In this document: positions 37,157-44,357 of the stretch, in pieces | Layout of the letters: the number at the start of each line of letters is the position of its first letter | Numbering within the stretch: position 1 is the stretch's first letter | Source of the DNA: Mucinivorans hirudinis | GTDB lineage: Bacteria; Bacteroidota; Bacteroidia; Bacteroidales; Rikenellaceae | Reading direction: 5' to 3' | NCBI GenBank assembly: GCA_000723505.1 | Contig: HG934468.1 | Coordinates: 1,210,798 to 1,274,797, forward strand | Length of the DNA stretch: 64,000 nucleotides | The notes under the pieces: model-generated | Told to the model about the DNA's origin: nothing | The model's database searches: none | What the model saw: only the letters and a program-made list of their open reading frames with translations | Translations under genes and position numbers: made by a program

Positions 37157-37486
37157 TTACTTCTTGCTTTTCTCTTTGCGTTCTCGTTTTCGTACAATGT
37201 TTTCGTCGAAGTGGCTCTTCAAAAAAGCCTCCATATCGCTACGCTTGTACCACGTCTTGTGATAGACCATATAGCTGGGCAGACCGTCTGCACGGTATCG
37301 CTGAAGGGTGCGTTTGCTGATGCGGAACATCTGGCACACCTCTTGGTTGTCTATCAACGCTTCACCATCAATCACGGGGCGTTCAAACGTGGGGAGTGCC
37401 CTGCGGTCAAACTCATCGAAGCGTTCCATTATACGCTCCATCCACATCTCGAATGTGGCTCTATCTAACTGTTCCAACGGCTCCAT
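37157..37486 (-). CDS. excisionase-like HTH protein (HTH_17)
   Basis: The 109-residue protein has a MerR/Xis-like winged helix in its C-terminal half (LIDNQEVCQMFRISKRTLQRYRADGLPSYMVYHKTWYKRSDMEAFLKSH by description: helix-turn-helix then wing, about 45-92) and a basic tail (VRKRERKEKSKK). Small proteins of this type (Xis2c/Xis2d in CTnDOT) promote excision with the integrase. Its start overlaps the end of the upstream HTH gene by 26 bp, so the two are coupled. Confidence 0.85.
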   Translation of the reverse strand: MEPLEQLDRATFEMWMERIMERFDEFDRRALPTFERPVIDGEALIDNQEVCQMFRISKRTLQRYRADGLPSYMVYHKTWYKRSDMEAFLKSHFDENIVRKRERKEKSKK

Positions 37487-37820
37487 TTTTGCGATTTTCG
37501 ATGATTAACCTGAAATTCTTGCGTAGCTCCCCAAAGGTTTTGGGGTTGCGGTAGAGGGTCTGCTCGCGGAGCGACTTTTCGATGTCTGCCAACGAATAGT
37601 AGCACTTGCCATAGATGATTTTGTAGCTCAACTTATCTCTCGACCTGAGCCGCTGCAATGTGCGGAGGCTGACACCGAGCAACTCCGCCAATTCGTCGTT
37701 GGTTATCACCTTTTCACTCTCGACACTTTGCCGAGCCTCGCGGACTACATACCGCAGGATTTTGTCTAATTTTTTGTTTAGTTCGGCATACGCCCGACTA
37801 TCCATCGTTACTACTTCCAT
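37461..37820 (-). CDS. excisionase-like HTH protein (HTH_17)
   Basis: The 119-residue protein opens with MEVVTMDSRAYAELNKKLDK, the same N-terminal style as the divergent HTH protein at 38103 (MEVVTIEKRCYESMMSR), and carries a winged-helix of the Xis/MerR type (ITNDELAELLGVSLRTLQRLR, then a YYSLADIE wing, about 40-88). It is coupled to the next HTH gene. It may bind the element's attachment site or the 14-bp repeats upstream. Confidence 0.85.
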   Translation of the reverse strand: MEVVTMDSRAYAELNKKLDKILRYVVREARQSVESEKVITNDELAELLGVSLRTLQRLRSRDKLSYKIIYGKCYYSLADIEKSLREQTLYRNPKTFGELRKNFRLIIENRKNGAVGTVR

Positions 37821-37993
37821 AACTGCTTTTTTTATTGGTTACGGGGCGAAGTTGCAACGATAAAAACTATCTATTATATTGGTTATCAATAACTTATATC
37901 TTTTTTATGCTCAAATAGTTGTGTGTTTGTTCCGTACTCTTCCGATGGAGCATTTTTGTCGATTTTCAGCCTCGTTTTTGCCTCTTTGTCATA
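37821..37993. other. regulatory spacer between divergent HTH operons
   Basis: An AT-rich spacer with no gene. Together with the repeats at 37994-38028 it must contain the promoters of the minus-strand HTH pair and the plus-strand HTH gene. Minus-strand -7 candidates are not obvious. Confidence 0.4.
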
Positions 37994-38028
37994 GCCACAA
38001 ATACGCAAATCGAAGCCACATATACGCA
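37994..38028 (+). promoter_or_regulatory. paired 14-bp direct repeats before the HTH gene
   Basis: GCCACAAATACGCA (37994-38007) and GCCACATATACGCA (38015-38028), period 21 bp, with the linker AAATCGAA identical to the copy at 27466-27500. A -7-like TACATTTG lies about 40 bp downstream, before the start at 38103. Both copies are on the plus strand and 75-87 bp upstream of a start codon. Confidence 0.7.
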
Positions 38029-38102
38029 GTTATCTGAAACATTATGCGGGGTGATTTTCACAGGTTACATTTGCAGAAAGCAAACCGATAAATCATATAA
38101 AA

Positions 38103-38378
38103 ATGGAAGTTGTAACAATCGAAAAGAGGTGCTACGAGTCAATGATGAGTCGTTTTCGTCGCCTGACCGATACGGTCGATGCACTATGTCGCGAGAGCGA
38201 TGATAAACGATTAGGGCGATGGCTCGACAATCAGGATGTCTGCCAAATCCTGCAAATCAGTCTTAGGACTCTTCAAACCTATCGAGATAACCGCACCTTG
38301 CCCTATTCACAGATTGGGCATAAAATCTATTACAGAGCTGATGATGTGGCGGAGGTATTGAAAAACTTATCGCCATAA
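38103..38378 (+). CDS. excisionase-like HTH protein (HTH_17)
   Basis: The 91-residue protein has the N-terminus MEVVTIEKRCYESMMSRFRR and a C-terminal winged helix (LDNQDVCQILQISLRTLQTYRDN, then KIYYRADDVAEVL, about 37-85). It is paralogous to the HTH genes at 37157, 37461 and 38483. It is the first gene after the 14-bp repeat pair and is followed by the interrupted HTH gene about 105 bp downstream. Confidence 0.85.
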   Translation: MEVVTIEKRCYESMMSRFRRLTDTVDALCRESDDKRLGRWLDNQDVCQILQISLRTLQTYRDNRTLPYSQIGHKIYYRADDVAEVLKNLSP

Positions 38379-38645
38379 CCCTATCTCAATACAAACCACA
38401 AAATTCTTAGGAGCGAACGCAAACGAGCTTGCTCGATTTGCTGAGCGACGACAGAATTTATGCAAAAAATCCACAATAAACGATGAATGATGATGTAATA
38501 AACAAAAACGATGACGGCTTCAAACTCTTTATGGGAACGGTAGAGCGATTGATAAAGAGCGTTGATGCCCTCAGAAAGCGTAACCGCCCACTGCTGGGCG
38601 GGCATCGCTATCTGGTAGTGTTTCAAATTAGCTGAATTGGTATAT

Positions 38646-39137
38646 TTATGGTGTTCTTTGGTAGAGGTTGTTTTCGATGTATATTCCTATCAGTTTGTCG
38701 TGCACTTGCTCGCTTTTTGAGAAACAAATTGTCTTTCGGCAAAGCCTTTTCAGGTGCGTTCTAAATGTTAAATTCAATCGCTCAATTTTCCAAGTGTAAG
38801 CCTTACTGATAACGTGTTTGCCCGCAGGTAACAGACTTGAATAAGACTCCCAATCATCAGTAAAATACCTATTTATTGGGAAACATTTCATTTTATCAAG
38901 CAACTTTTTACAGGTTTCGTTATCACGCTTGCCGTTCTGCCAAGCTACTACTAATCCGCTGCTGCGGTCGATGGCGTACCAAGTCCAACGACGATTTTTC
39001 TTGTTGCCTACAAAACTCCAAAATTCGTCCATTTCAACATTATAAGCTATTTCAACATCAAGCTCCCTGAGTAAGCCTGCCTCAACCTTGTCTAATAAAT
39101 AGGGGTTAATTTCGCTTGGAGTTTTTTTTAACCTCAC
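38646..39137 (-). CDS. IS1-type transposase catalytic frame (InsB-like)
   Basis: The 163-codon frame carries the DDE part of an IS1 transposase (EMDEFWSFVGNKKNRRWTWYAIDRSSG, then FTDDWESYSSLLP, KIERLNLTFRTHLKRL). It begins at a GTG within the end of the InsA-like frame and has no good start of its own, as expected if it is made by -1 frameshifting at the A8C run (39122-39129 on the plus strand is eight T). Catalytic acids are present, so the IS may be active. Confidence 0.88.
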   Translation of the reverse strand: MRLKKTPSEINPYLLDKVEAGLLRELDVEIAYNVEMDEFWSFVGNKKNRRWTWYAIDRSSGLVVAWQNGKRDNETCKKLLDKMKCFPINRYFTDDWESYSSLLPAGKHVISKAYTWKIERLNLTFRTHLKRLCRKTICFSKSEQVHDKLIGIYIENNLYQRTP

Positions 39138-39381
39138 CTATTACCGTGTGAGGACTTATCCCTAAAACTCTTGCTGTATCACGTATTCCACTCCCATTGG
39201 TGATCATTGTGATTATCGTCCTTTTTACGTCTGGCAGGCGCCCTTTGTTCTTAAAAGATAGCTGAAAAAACTTCCCGCAAGTCTTACATTTCCACCTTTG
39301 AGTGCCATTGGGGCTATGTCCATTCTTCTGTAAATCTTCGCTACCGCAAAATGGGCAGCTAACTACTTTTACGTGTCTCAT
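39106..39381 (-). CDS. IS1-type InsA-like zinc-finger/HTH protein
   Basis: The 91-residue protein has the InsA layout: zinc finger CPFCGSEDLQKNGH...CKTCGKFF (about 9-38) followed by a helix-turn-helix (GIRDTARVLGISPHTVIGEV, about 64-83). It binds the IS ends and represses transposition when made alone. The last codons lie on the slippery A-run where the ribosome can move into the InsB-like frame. Confidence 0.9.
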   Translation of the reverse strand: MRHVKVVSCPFCGSEDLQKNGHSPNGTQRWKCKTCGKFFQLSFKNKGRLPDVKRTIITMITNGSGIRDTARVLGISPHTVIGEVKKNSKRN

Positions 39382-39626
39382 TTTCTCCGAGTTTTATACC
39401 TCAAAGATAAACATAATTCAGCTAATTCGCAACACTACCCGCTATCTAACTGACGAGGAGCTGTCGGAGCGGCTCAAAATCAACCGCCGAACCTTGCAGG
39501 ATTATCGCAATCTCGGCAGGATACCCTACATTAAATTGGGCGGCAAAGTCCTCTATCGTGAAGAGGATATTGAAGAGTTGCTTCGGAGCAACTATCACCC
39601 TCGACCGCCGGAATGATAAACAGATA

Positions 39627-39655
39627 GAGCCGATTTTCATATCGAAAATCGGCTC
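39627..39655. terminator. hairpin between the HTH gene and RhuM-like gene
   Basis: GAGCCGATTTTC (39627-39638) pairs perfectly with GAAAATCGGCTC (39644-39655) in the spacer between convergent genes. No T-run, so termination would be weak or factor-assisted. Confidence 0.55.
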
Positions 39656-39679
39656 TCGCTATTTATCGGTTACTTGTTG

Positions 39680-40042
39680 TCAGTTCAAAAATCTCTCCGC
39701 CGAACAATGTACCACAATATGTGGTGTAACGCTCTTTGCTGCCATTTTTCGCAGTGCCCAATGGCGAAACGCTCTTGCTTGCGGAGTATCTATACGGAAC
39801 GCCAAAGCGGTTATCATCTCCAGATTATAGAGTTCGACCGAACCACCGTCAAATTTGTGTGTACGCATTACTTCCGTCTCTCTCAACGCTCCGCTTTTGA
39901 GTATCGAACGTGTGTTCGCGGTTATTTTGCTCACGAACACATTGAACAGTTCGGCAATCTGCCACTGGCTCAACCATACTGTATTGCCCCCAAACACCAC
40001 CTCTACCGTGCCGTTTTCTATCGTTATTTTTCCTCTTTCCAT
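39680..40042 (-). CDS. RhuM-like DNA-binding protein, short form
   Basis: The 120-residue protein resembles the N-terminal half of RhuM/virulence-type proteins: GNTVWLSQWQIAELFNVFVSKITANTRSIL, then ELYNLEMITALAFRIDTPQARAFRHWALRKM. Full RhuM proteins are much longer, so this is a shortened version that keeps the HTH-like part. It lies 9 bp downstream of the integrase gene on the same strand, so it may be made with the integrase and act in its regulation. Confidence 0.75.
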   Translation of the reverse strand: MERGKITIENGTVEVVFGGNTVWLSQWQIAELFNVFVSKITANTRSILKSGALRETEVMRTHKFDGGSVELYNLEMITALAFRIDTPQARAFRHWALRKMAAKSVTPHIVVHCSAERFLN

Positions 40043-40051
40043 AGCACAAAT

Positions 40052-41284
40052 TTATATAGGATTATTGACAAACTGCTCCAACGATGCCAACTTTTGCGAC
40101 AAGGCATCCATATCGCTGCTAATTTTCTCGTTGGTAATCTTGGCATAAATTTGGGTCGTGCGAATACTGGTGTGTCCCAGCATTTTACTGACCGTTTCGA
40201 TAGGTACGCCGTTACTCAGGCATATAGTCGTCGCGTAGCTATGACGGCTCATATGCCACGTGATTCGCTTATTGAGACCGCTCATTTTGGCGATTACTTT
40301 GATGCCGTTTTTGCAGTTGCAGTAGCACGGTGAGGGCAGCAGTTTTCCGTCTGTTGCCATTCCCTCATACTTCTCGATAATACGCTTAGGAATATCCAGC
40401 AGGCGGATATTCGATTCTATTCCCGTCTTCTGTCGTTTGCTAACAACCCATAAGTGCCCATCGAATGAGGCCATCAAGTTTGCAGGAGTAAGATTATACA
40501 TATCCACGAACGTCAAGCCGGTGAACGCGCAAAAGATGAAAAGGTCGCGGATAACTTCGTAACTCTTTTTGCGAAAGGTCATATCCATTAGAACCCTCAA
40601 TTCGTCTTTATTGAGAAAGCCTCGTTTTGCAGGTTCGGGAGAGATGCTGTAATCGGCAAAGGGGTTGCGTGTCAGCCAACCGTTGTGCTGAGCAATGAAT
40701 ATCATCCGCTTGAGCGGCATCATATAGCCCCAGATTGTGGTCGTACAGTGGTTTTTCTCCGTTCGCAGGAATAGCTCGAAGTCGGTAATAAATGCCGGTG
40801 TAAGCTCCTTGAGAGCAATATCGCTCACCCGGTAACGGTAGCGGATAAACTCCGAGAGGTGTTTATAGACAACCTGATATTTCCACAAGCTTCGCTCACT
40901 TTTCATCTTACCAACCTGCTTTTCGTAGTCGGCATTGTGCTGAGCATAGACCTTCAGCAATGTTTCGTGCCGCATCTCCAAACCCAGATAGGCATTCTTT
41001 ACCTTCTCGGCTGTAACATAGTTGTCCCTGTCGCAAATCTCCTGATAGTGTTTATTTACCCCTACGCGGATTTTATCCAAGAAACGGTTGGTCTCCGTTG
41101 CAACGGTTGTTCGTCCCGAAAGCCTGCCAGTTGTGGTATCCCAAAGCTTGGGGTCTACATCTAATTTGCAACTGAACTGTGCAATTGTTCCGTCCACCGT
41201 GATACGGCACATTACTGGAACACTACCATCTTTTTTTGGTGCATTACGTTTCAGATAAAACAGCACCTTGAATGTTGAACGCAT
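40052..41284 (-). CDS. int: tyrosine recombinase, CTnDOT-type integrase
   Basis: The 410-residue integrase has an arm-binding N-terminus (about 1-100), a SAM-like core-binding domain (about 105-210) and a catalytic domain. His344-x-x-Arg347 (WHMSRHSYAT), His371 (LGHTSIRTTQIY), Lys286 and nucleophile Tyr380 are present. The first catalytic Arg is replaced: TGLTFVDM has Thr258 where most tyrosine recombinases have Arg. IntDOT itself lacks this Arg, so the change supports membership of that group. It lies at the right edge of the element, as usual. Confidence 0.93.
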   Translation of the reverse strand: MRSTFKVLFYLKRNAPKKDGSVPVMCRITVDGTIAQFSCKLDVDPKLWDTTTGRLSGRTTVATETNRFLDKIRVGVNKHYQEICDRDNYVTAEKVKNAYLGLEMRHETLLKVYAQHNADYEKQVGKMKSERSLWKYQVVYKHLSEFIRYRYRVSDIALKELTPAFITDFELFLRTEKNHCTTTIWGYMMPLKRMIFIAQHNGWLTRNPFADYSISPEPAKRGFLNKDELRVLMDMTFRKKSYEVIRDLFIFCAFTGLTFVDMYNLTPANLMASFDGHLWVVSKRQKTGIESNIRLLDIPKRIIEKYEGMATDGKLLPSPCYCNCKNGIKVIAKMSGLNKRITWHMSRHSYATTICLSNGVPIETVSKMLGHTSIRTTQIYAKITNEKISSDMDALSQKLASLEQFVNNPI

Positions 41285-41775
41285 AACTCAAAATTTTTAG
41301 TGAAGTTAATCCGCCGTGTTACCGTCGGAGTGCCCCCGCCCAAAGCGGATGGCAAAGTTATTTACTATCCGGCTATTGTGAGCTATGCAATATATTGTGA
41401 TTCAATGTATTAAAACCGCCTTAAACTAAATTTCCCCGTTTGAGAATAATTTTCTACCTTTGGAGGTAATTTTTTCGGGAAATTCAGACCGTAAAGGGTA
41501 GAAAAGTTTTCATCTTCCGGAGCTAGTTATTACTTCATCGGTTACTCATTCAAGTAACGAGATAGTAACGAAACTCTGTCCGATAATGACTTTTCAGTGG
41601 CTTTAGGTGGCGTTACTCCGTCTGTTGTTTTTATTACAAAACCCTGCTAATCAAACCATTTACGCCATTCTTCCGTTTTTCTCGATTATTATTACTATAT
41701 TTGTATAATATAAGCGGTGGGGGGGGGAATCAAGGGAGCTTTATTTCGCTCGATTTGCATTAATTTGAAAATGAT
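41285..41775. other. gene-free right edge of the element and cysH leader
   Basis: No gene is seen. A 22-bp sequence starting AGAATAATTTTCTACC at 41443-41464 recurs exactly at 44167-44188. TACCTTTG inside it resembles both a -7 box and the core of CTnDOT-type attachment sites; its place, about 160 bp from the integrase start, suits the element end. Further right, TATATTTG (41696-41703) is a probable -7 for cysH, followed by a 24-nt motif copy (41743-41766) shared with 46974-46997. Confidence 0.5.
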
Positions 41776-42474
41776 ATGGAAACTATAAAAAAACTCAACG
41801 AACAGCTTGCAGGGATGAGTGCGGCGGAGGTTGTGCGCTTCTTTCTTGCTGAATATAAGGGGGAGATAGCCCTCGCTTCGAGTCTCGGTTTGGAAGACCA
41901 AGTGCTGACAGATATGGTGGTTGAGGCTGACCGTGAGGCGCGAATTTTCACACTCGACACAGGGCGCATTTTTCCTGAAACATACTCCCTCATAGCACGT
42001 ACCAACGAAAAATACGGTATCAGACTCGAGATATTTTTCCCCGACCACCGTTTGGTGGAAGAGATGATTAATACCCACGGTATCAACCTTTTCTACAACT
42101 CTGTAGAGCTTCGTAAAAAGTGTTGCCACGTCCGCAAACTTGAACCCCTTTCGCGTGCATTCTCCTCCCTGAAGGTGTGGATTTGCGGACTTCGTCGCTC
42201 GCAATCCGTTACACGTGCCCATATGCAAGTGGTGGAATGGGATGAGATGAATAATTTGATAAAAGTCAATCCTCTAATAGATTGGAGCGAGCAGGATTGT
42301 TGGGACTACATCAATTCCAAAGGGGTGCCATACAACGTTTTGCATAGCAGAGGCTTCCCGAGTATCGGCTGCCAACCTTGTACGCGGGCTGTTGAGGCGG
42401 GTGAAGACGTTCGTGAGGGACGTTGGTGGTGGGAGCTGCCGGAACAGAAGGAGTGCGGATTACACAAGAAATAG
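41776..42474 (+). CDS. cysH: phosphoadenylyl/adenylyl-sulfate reductase
   Basis: This enzyme reduces APS (or PAPS) to sulfite in assimilatory sulfate reduction. The 232-residue protein contains Cys116-Cys117 (KKCCHVRK) and Cys199/Cys202 (GCQPC), the ligands of a [4Fe-4S] cluster typical of the APS-reducing type, and the catalytic Cys227 in KECGLH. TLDTGRIFPETY is the substrate loop. No other sulfate-assimilation gene (cysD, cysN, sir) is in the window. The PNGase F-like gene follows after 19 bp. Confidence 0.93.
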   Translation: METIKKLNEQLAGMSAAEVVRFFLAEYKGEIALASSLGLEDQVLTDMVVEADREARIFTLDTGRIFPETYSLIARTNEKYGIRLEIFFPDHRLVEEMINTHGINLFYNSVELRKKCCHVRKLEPLSRAFSSLKVWICGLRRSQSVTRAHMQVVEWDEMNNLIKVNPLIDWSEQDCWDYINSKGVPYNVLHSRGFPSIGCQPCTRAVEAGEDVREGRWWWELPEQKECGLHKK

Positions 42475-42493
42475 AAGAACACAGACAAAAACA

Positions 42494-44140
42494 ATGAAAA
42501 AGCTACAACTCATATTGCTGTTATTAACCACAGTAGCAGATCTTACGGCTCAAGTAAGAGCTGCCAAAGTGACGGGTGCGGACGTATTCTACAAGAATGG
42601 TGCAATCCTTAAATCTGTTGCTACTCAATCACTATACTACCGCCCACAGCAGGAAGGCAGGAGGCAAAGTAGTACACCTCAGGAGTTTACCTATGTAGAC
42701 TTTGCGAAAATGAAGTATTACCAAATGACCGTGGTCAAGGGTGATACCATTGCAGTGGAAATACCATTTGAATATGACAAAAATTTGACTGTCACGGGCA
42801 GCGAAAAACTTAACGGATGGGATTGCAAAGTTGCCCGCACGAGCGTCAATTCCAACTCCATTGAGATTTGGTACACAGAGTATCTTGACTACAAGGGTAC
42901 GCCAATGCCGGCGTGGGGCGTACCAAGGGGGTTAGTGGTGAAAATTATACGCAACGGAAATACGATGTTCGAGGCTGAACGCATTGACCAAACAGCATTT
43001 GGCAAAAACCTTTTGCCCGAATCATTTGGAAAAATCGTGGACGAGGCGGAGTATCGCTGGGCTATCAATAACGCAGGTGTACAGGAGATTGTGATTTTCA
43101 ATAACGATAAAATCGGCTTTACAGGTGCGGTTGCTCCGGACAATTTTGATGAAGAAGAAAAGTTATACAGCGTTGGTGGCGGGACAGTTATACTTAAAAA
43201 AGTGAAACTGCCCGAAAACACAGACCGCAACTCCATCTTTGCCGAAGTATCTCAGTATGCCGTGGGCGACGCTTACGACCGCACCGGCTCAATATTCGTA
43301 ATCCCCGTGGGCAAGGAGAAAAGTTTTCTTAACGCCATCCAAAGTCTAAAAAATGTCCCTGCCTTTGTGAGCGACAGTTTGACGTTTCCTGCACTCATTT
43401 CAACGGCAAATTATGACGTGCCCGTGGAGTTGATGCGTTTTTTCACCACATTCGGAGTTCGCGGCTACAACCACATTAAGGTCAAAGGTCAGAATTGGGC
43501 AGATTCAGTAATCTATAAGACGGACGTGACGCACCTTGCACCACTGCTCAAGGGCGAGGCGTGGATTGGGGCATACATCGGCAACTGGGACAGCAGGGGG
43601 CATAATCTCTCGCTAAAACTCAAATATCACCCCGGCGGCAGAGCGAATTCCCAAAAAGTCATAATTCCGCTCTTCAATACCCTCAACATCTTGGAGCAGG
43701 CAGGCCAGAGCTATCCAACGTTCTTTGACAGAGATTCACTGCGAGTTAGCTTCGATATTACTTCCGATTTGAGGAACGTACAAATGGTGTATATCACCAC
43801 GGGGCACGGCGGCTGGGGCGGTGGAGATGAGTTTAACCAAAAATTAAACACCATCTACTTAGATAGCAGAAAGGTGTTTTCGTTTATCCCCTGGCGGGAG
43901 GATTGCGCAAGTTATCGAAACCTTAATCCCGCTTCGGGTAATTTCAATAACGGAACAAGCTCTTCGGATTTGAGCCGTTCTAACTGGTGTCCGGGTACGG
44001 TCACAAATCCGGTTTATATCCCAATCGGCGACTTAAAAAAAGGGGAGCACACAGTAAGCGTTCAAATTCCCCTAGGCAAACCCGAGGGAGGAAGTTTTAG
44101 CTATTGGTGCATTTCGGGCTTCTTGATAGGTGAGAAGTAG
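42494..44140 (+). CDS. PNGase F-like peptide-N-glycosidase, secreted
   Basis: Starting at MKKLQLILLLLTTVADLTAQ (42494) gives 548 residues with a signal peptide. The C-terminal half (about 290-548) matches the two-domain PNGase F fold: RFFTTFGVRGYNH, YIGNWDSRGHNLSL, HGGWGGGDEFNQKLNTIYLD, PWREDCASYRNLNPASGNF, RSNWCPGTVTNPVYIPIGDL. PNGase F cleaves the amide linking N-glycans to asparagine. The N-terminal half is an extra domain seen in Bacteroidota homologues. A GH92 mannosidase 4.8 kb downstream and a TonB-family receptor next door suggest a joint role in N-glycan use. The longer frame from 42392 overlaps cysH and is not used. Confidence 0.88.
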   Translation: MKKLQLILLLLTTVADLTAQVRAAKVTGADVFYKNGAILKSVATQSLYYRPQQEGRRQSSTPQEFTYVDFAKMKYYQMTVVKGDTIAVEIPFEYDKNLTVTGSEKLNGWDCKVARTSVNSNSIEIWYTEYLDYKGTPMPAWGVPRGLVVKIIRNGNTMFEAERIDQTAFGKNLLPESFGKIVDEAEYRWAINNAGVQEIVIFNNDKIGFTGAVAPDNFDEEEKLYSVGGGTVILKKVKLPENTDRNSIFAEVSQYAVGDAYDRTGSIFVIPVGKEKSFLNAIQSLKNVPAFVSDSLTFPALISTANYDVPVELMRFFTTFGVRGYNHIKVKGQNWADSVIYKTDVTHLAPLLKGEAWIGAYIGNWDSRGHNLSLKLKYHPGGRANSQKVIIPLFNTLNILEQAGQSYPTFFDRDSLRVSFDITSDLRNVQMVYITTGHGGWGGGDEFNQKLNTIYLDSRKVFSFIPWREDCASYRNLNPASGNFNNGTSSSDLSRSNWCPGTVTNPVYIPIGDLKKGEHTVSVQIPLGKPEGGSFSYWCISGFLIGEK

Positions 44141-44166
44141 TTTGTACGCCCCCCCCAAAAAAAAAA

Positions 44167-44188
44167 AGAATAATTTTCTACCTTTGGA
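44167..44188 (+). repeat. second copy of the 22-bp direct repeat
   Basis: Identical over 22 bp to 41443-41464 (AGAATAATTTTCTACCTTTG plus GA). The two copies flank cysH and the PNGase F-like gene. It contains a -7-like TACCTTTG, but no plausible gene follows on the plus strand. Confidence 0.8.
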
Positions 44189-44206
44189 TTTGATTTGCAA
44201 GATTGA

Positions 44207-44275
44207 ATTTTCTCACCATCTCTGAAAGCGCAGCGTAGCCTGCCTACGTGAGAATTTTTGAGATGGTGAGAAAAT
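44207..44275. terminator. inverted repeat between convergent PNGase F and TonB genes
   Basis: ATTTTCTCACCATCTC (44207-44222) and GAGATGGTGAGAAAAT (44260-44275) are perfect 16-bp arms around a 37-nt loop. The place between convergent stops suggests termination; the long loop is unusual. Confidence 0.6.
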
Positions 44276-44357
44276 TAGGATATTGTGAATACGACAATCA
44301 AAGAATGCCAATGTGTGGGTGTCGGGTTAATATGCCCCTCGCTCCTAAGATAAAGAG

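Larger units (their letters stand above)
38614..39439 (-). mobile_element. IS1-family insertion sequence (826 bp)
   Basis: The ends are imperfect 25-bp inverted repeats: GGTAGTGTTTCAAATTAGCT... at 38614 and its partner at 39439 (GGTAGTGTTGCGAATTAGCT... on the other strand), differing at two positions. An exact 8-bp target duplication CGCTATCT flanks it (38606-38613 and 39440-39447). Inside are two overlapping minus-strand frames equivalent to InsA and InsB. Size, ends beginning GGT and target length all suit the IS1 family. Confidence 0.93.
38483..39616 (+). pseudogene. excisionase-like HTH gene split by an IS1-like insertion
   Basis: The 5' part (38483-38613) encodes MNDDVINKNDDGFKLFMG... 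up to LLGGHRYL; the 3' part (39440-39616) continues in the same frame as TDEELSERLKINRRTLQDYR, then GGKVLYREEDIEELLRSN to the stop. Removing the 826-bp insertion and one copy of the 8-bp duplication CGCTATCT restores GGGCATCGCTATCTAACTGA, reading GHRYLTD without a shift, and a normal protein of about 99 residues. The fourth Xis-like gene of the element is thus freshly broken. The left part now ends in a chimeric tail VVFQIS. Confidence 0.9.

Noticed and set aside
21922-41284. tRNA-Lys 3' end as the attachment site of the intact integrase
   Set aside because: By eye I find no duplicate of the tRNA 3' end near the integrase, and CTnDOT-type integrases prefer short GTAnnTTTGC-like sites; the tRNA fits the older, truncated integrase better.
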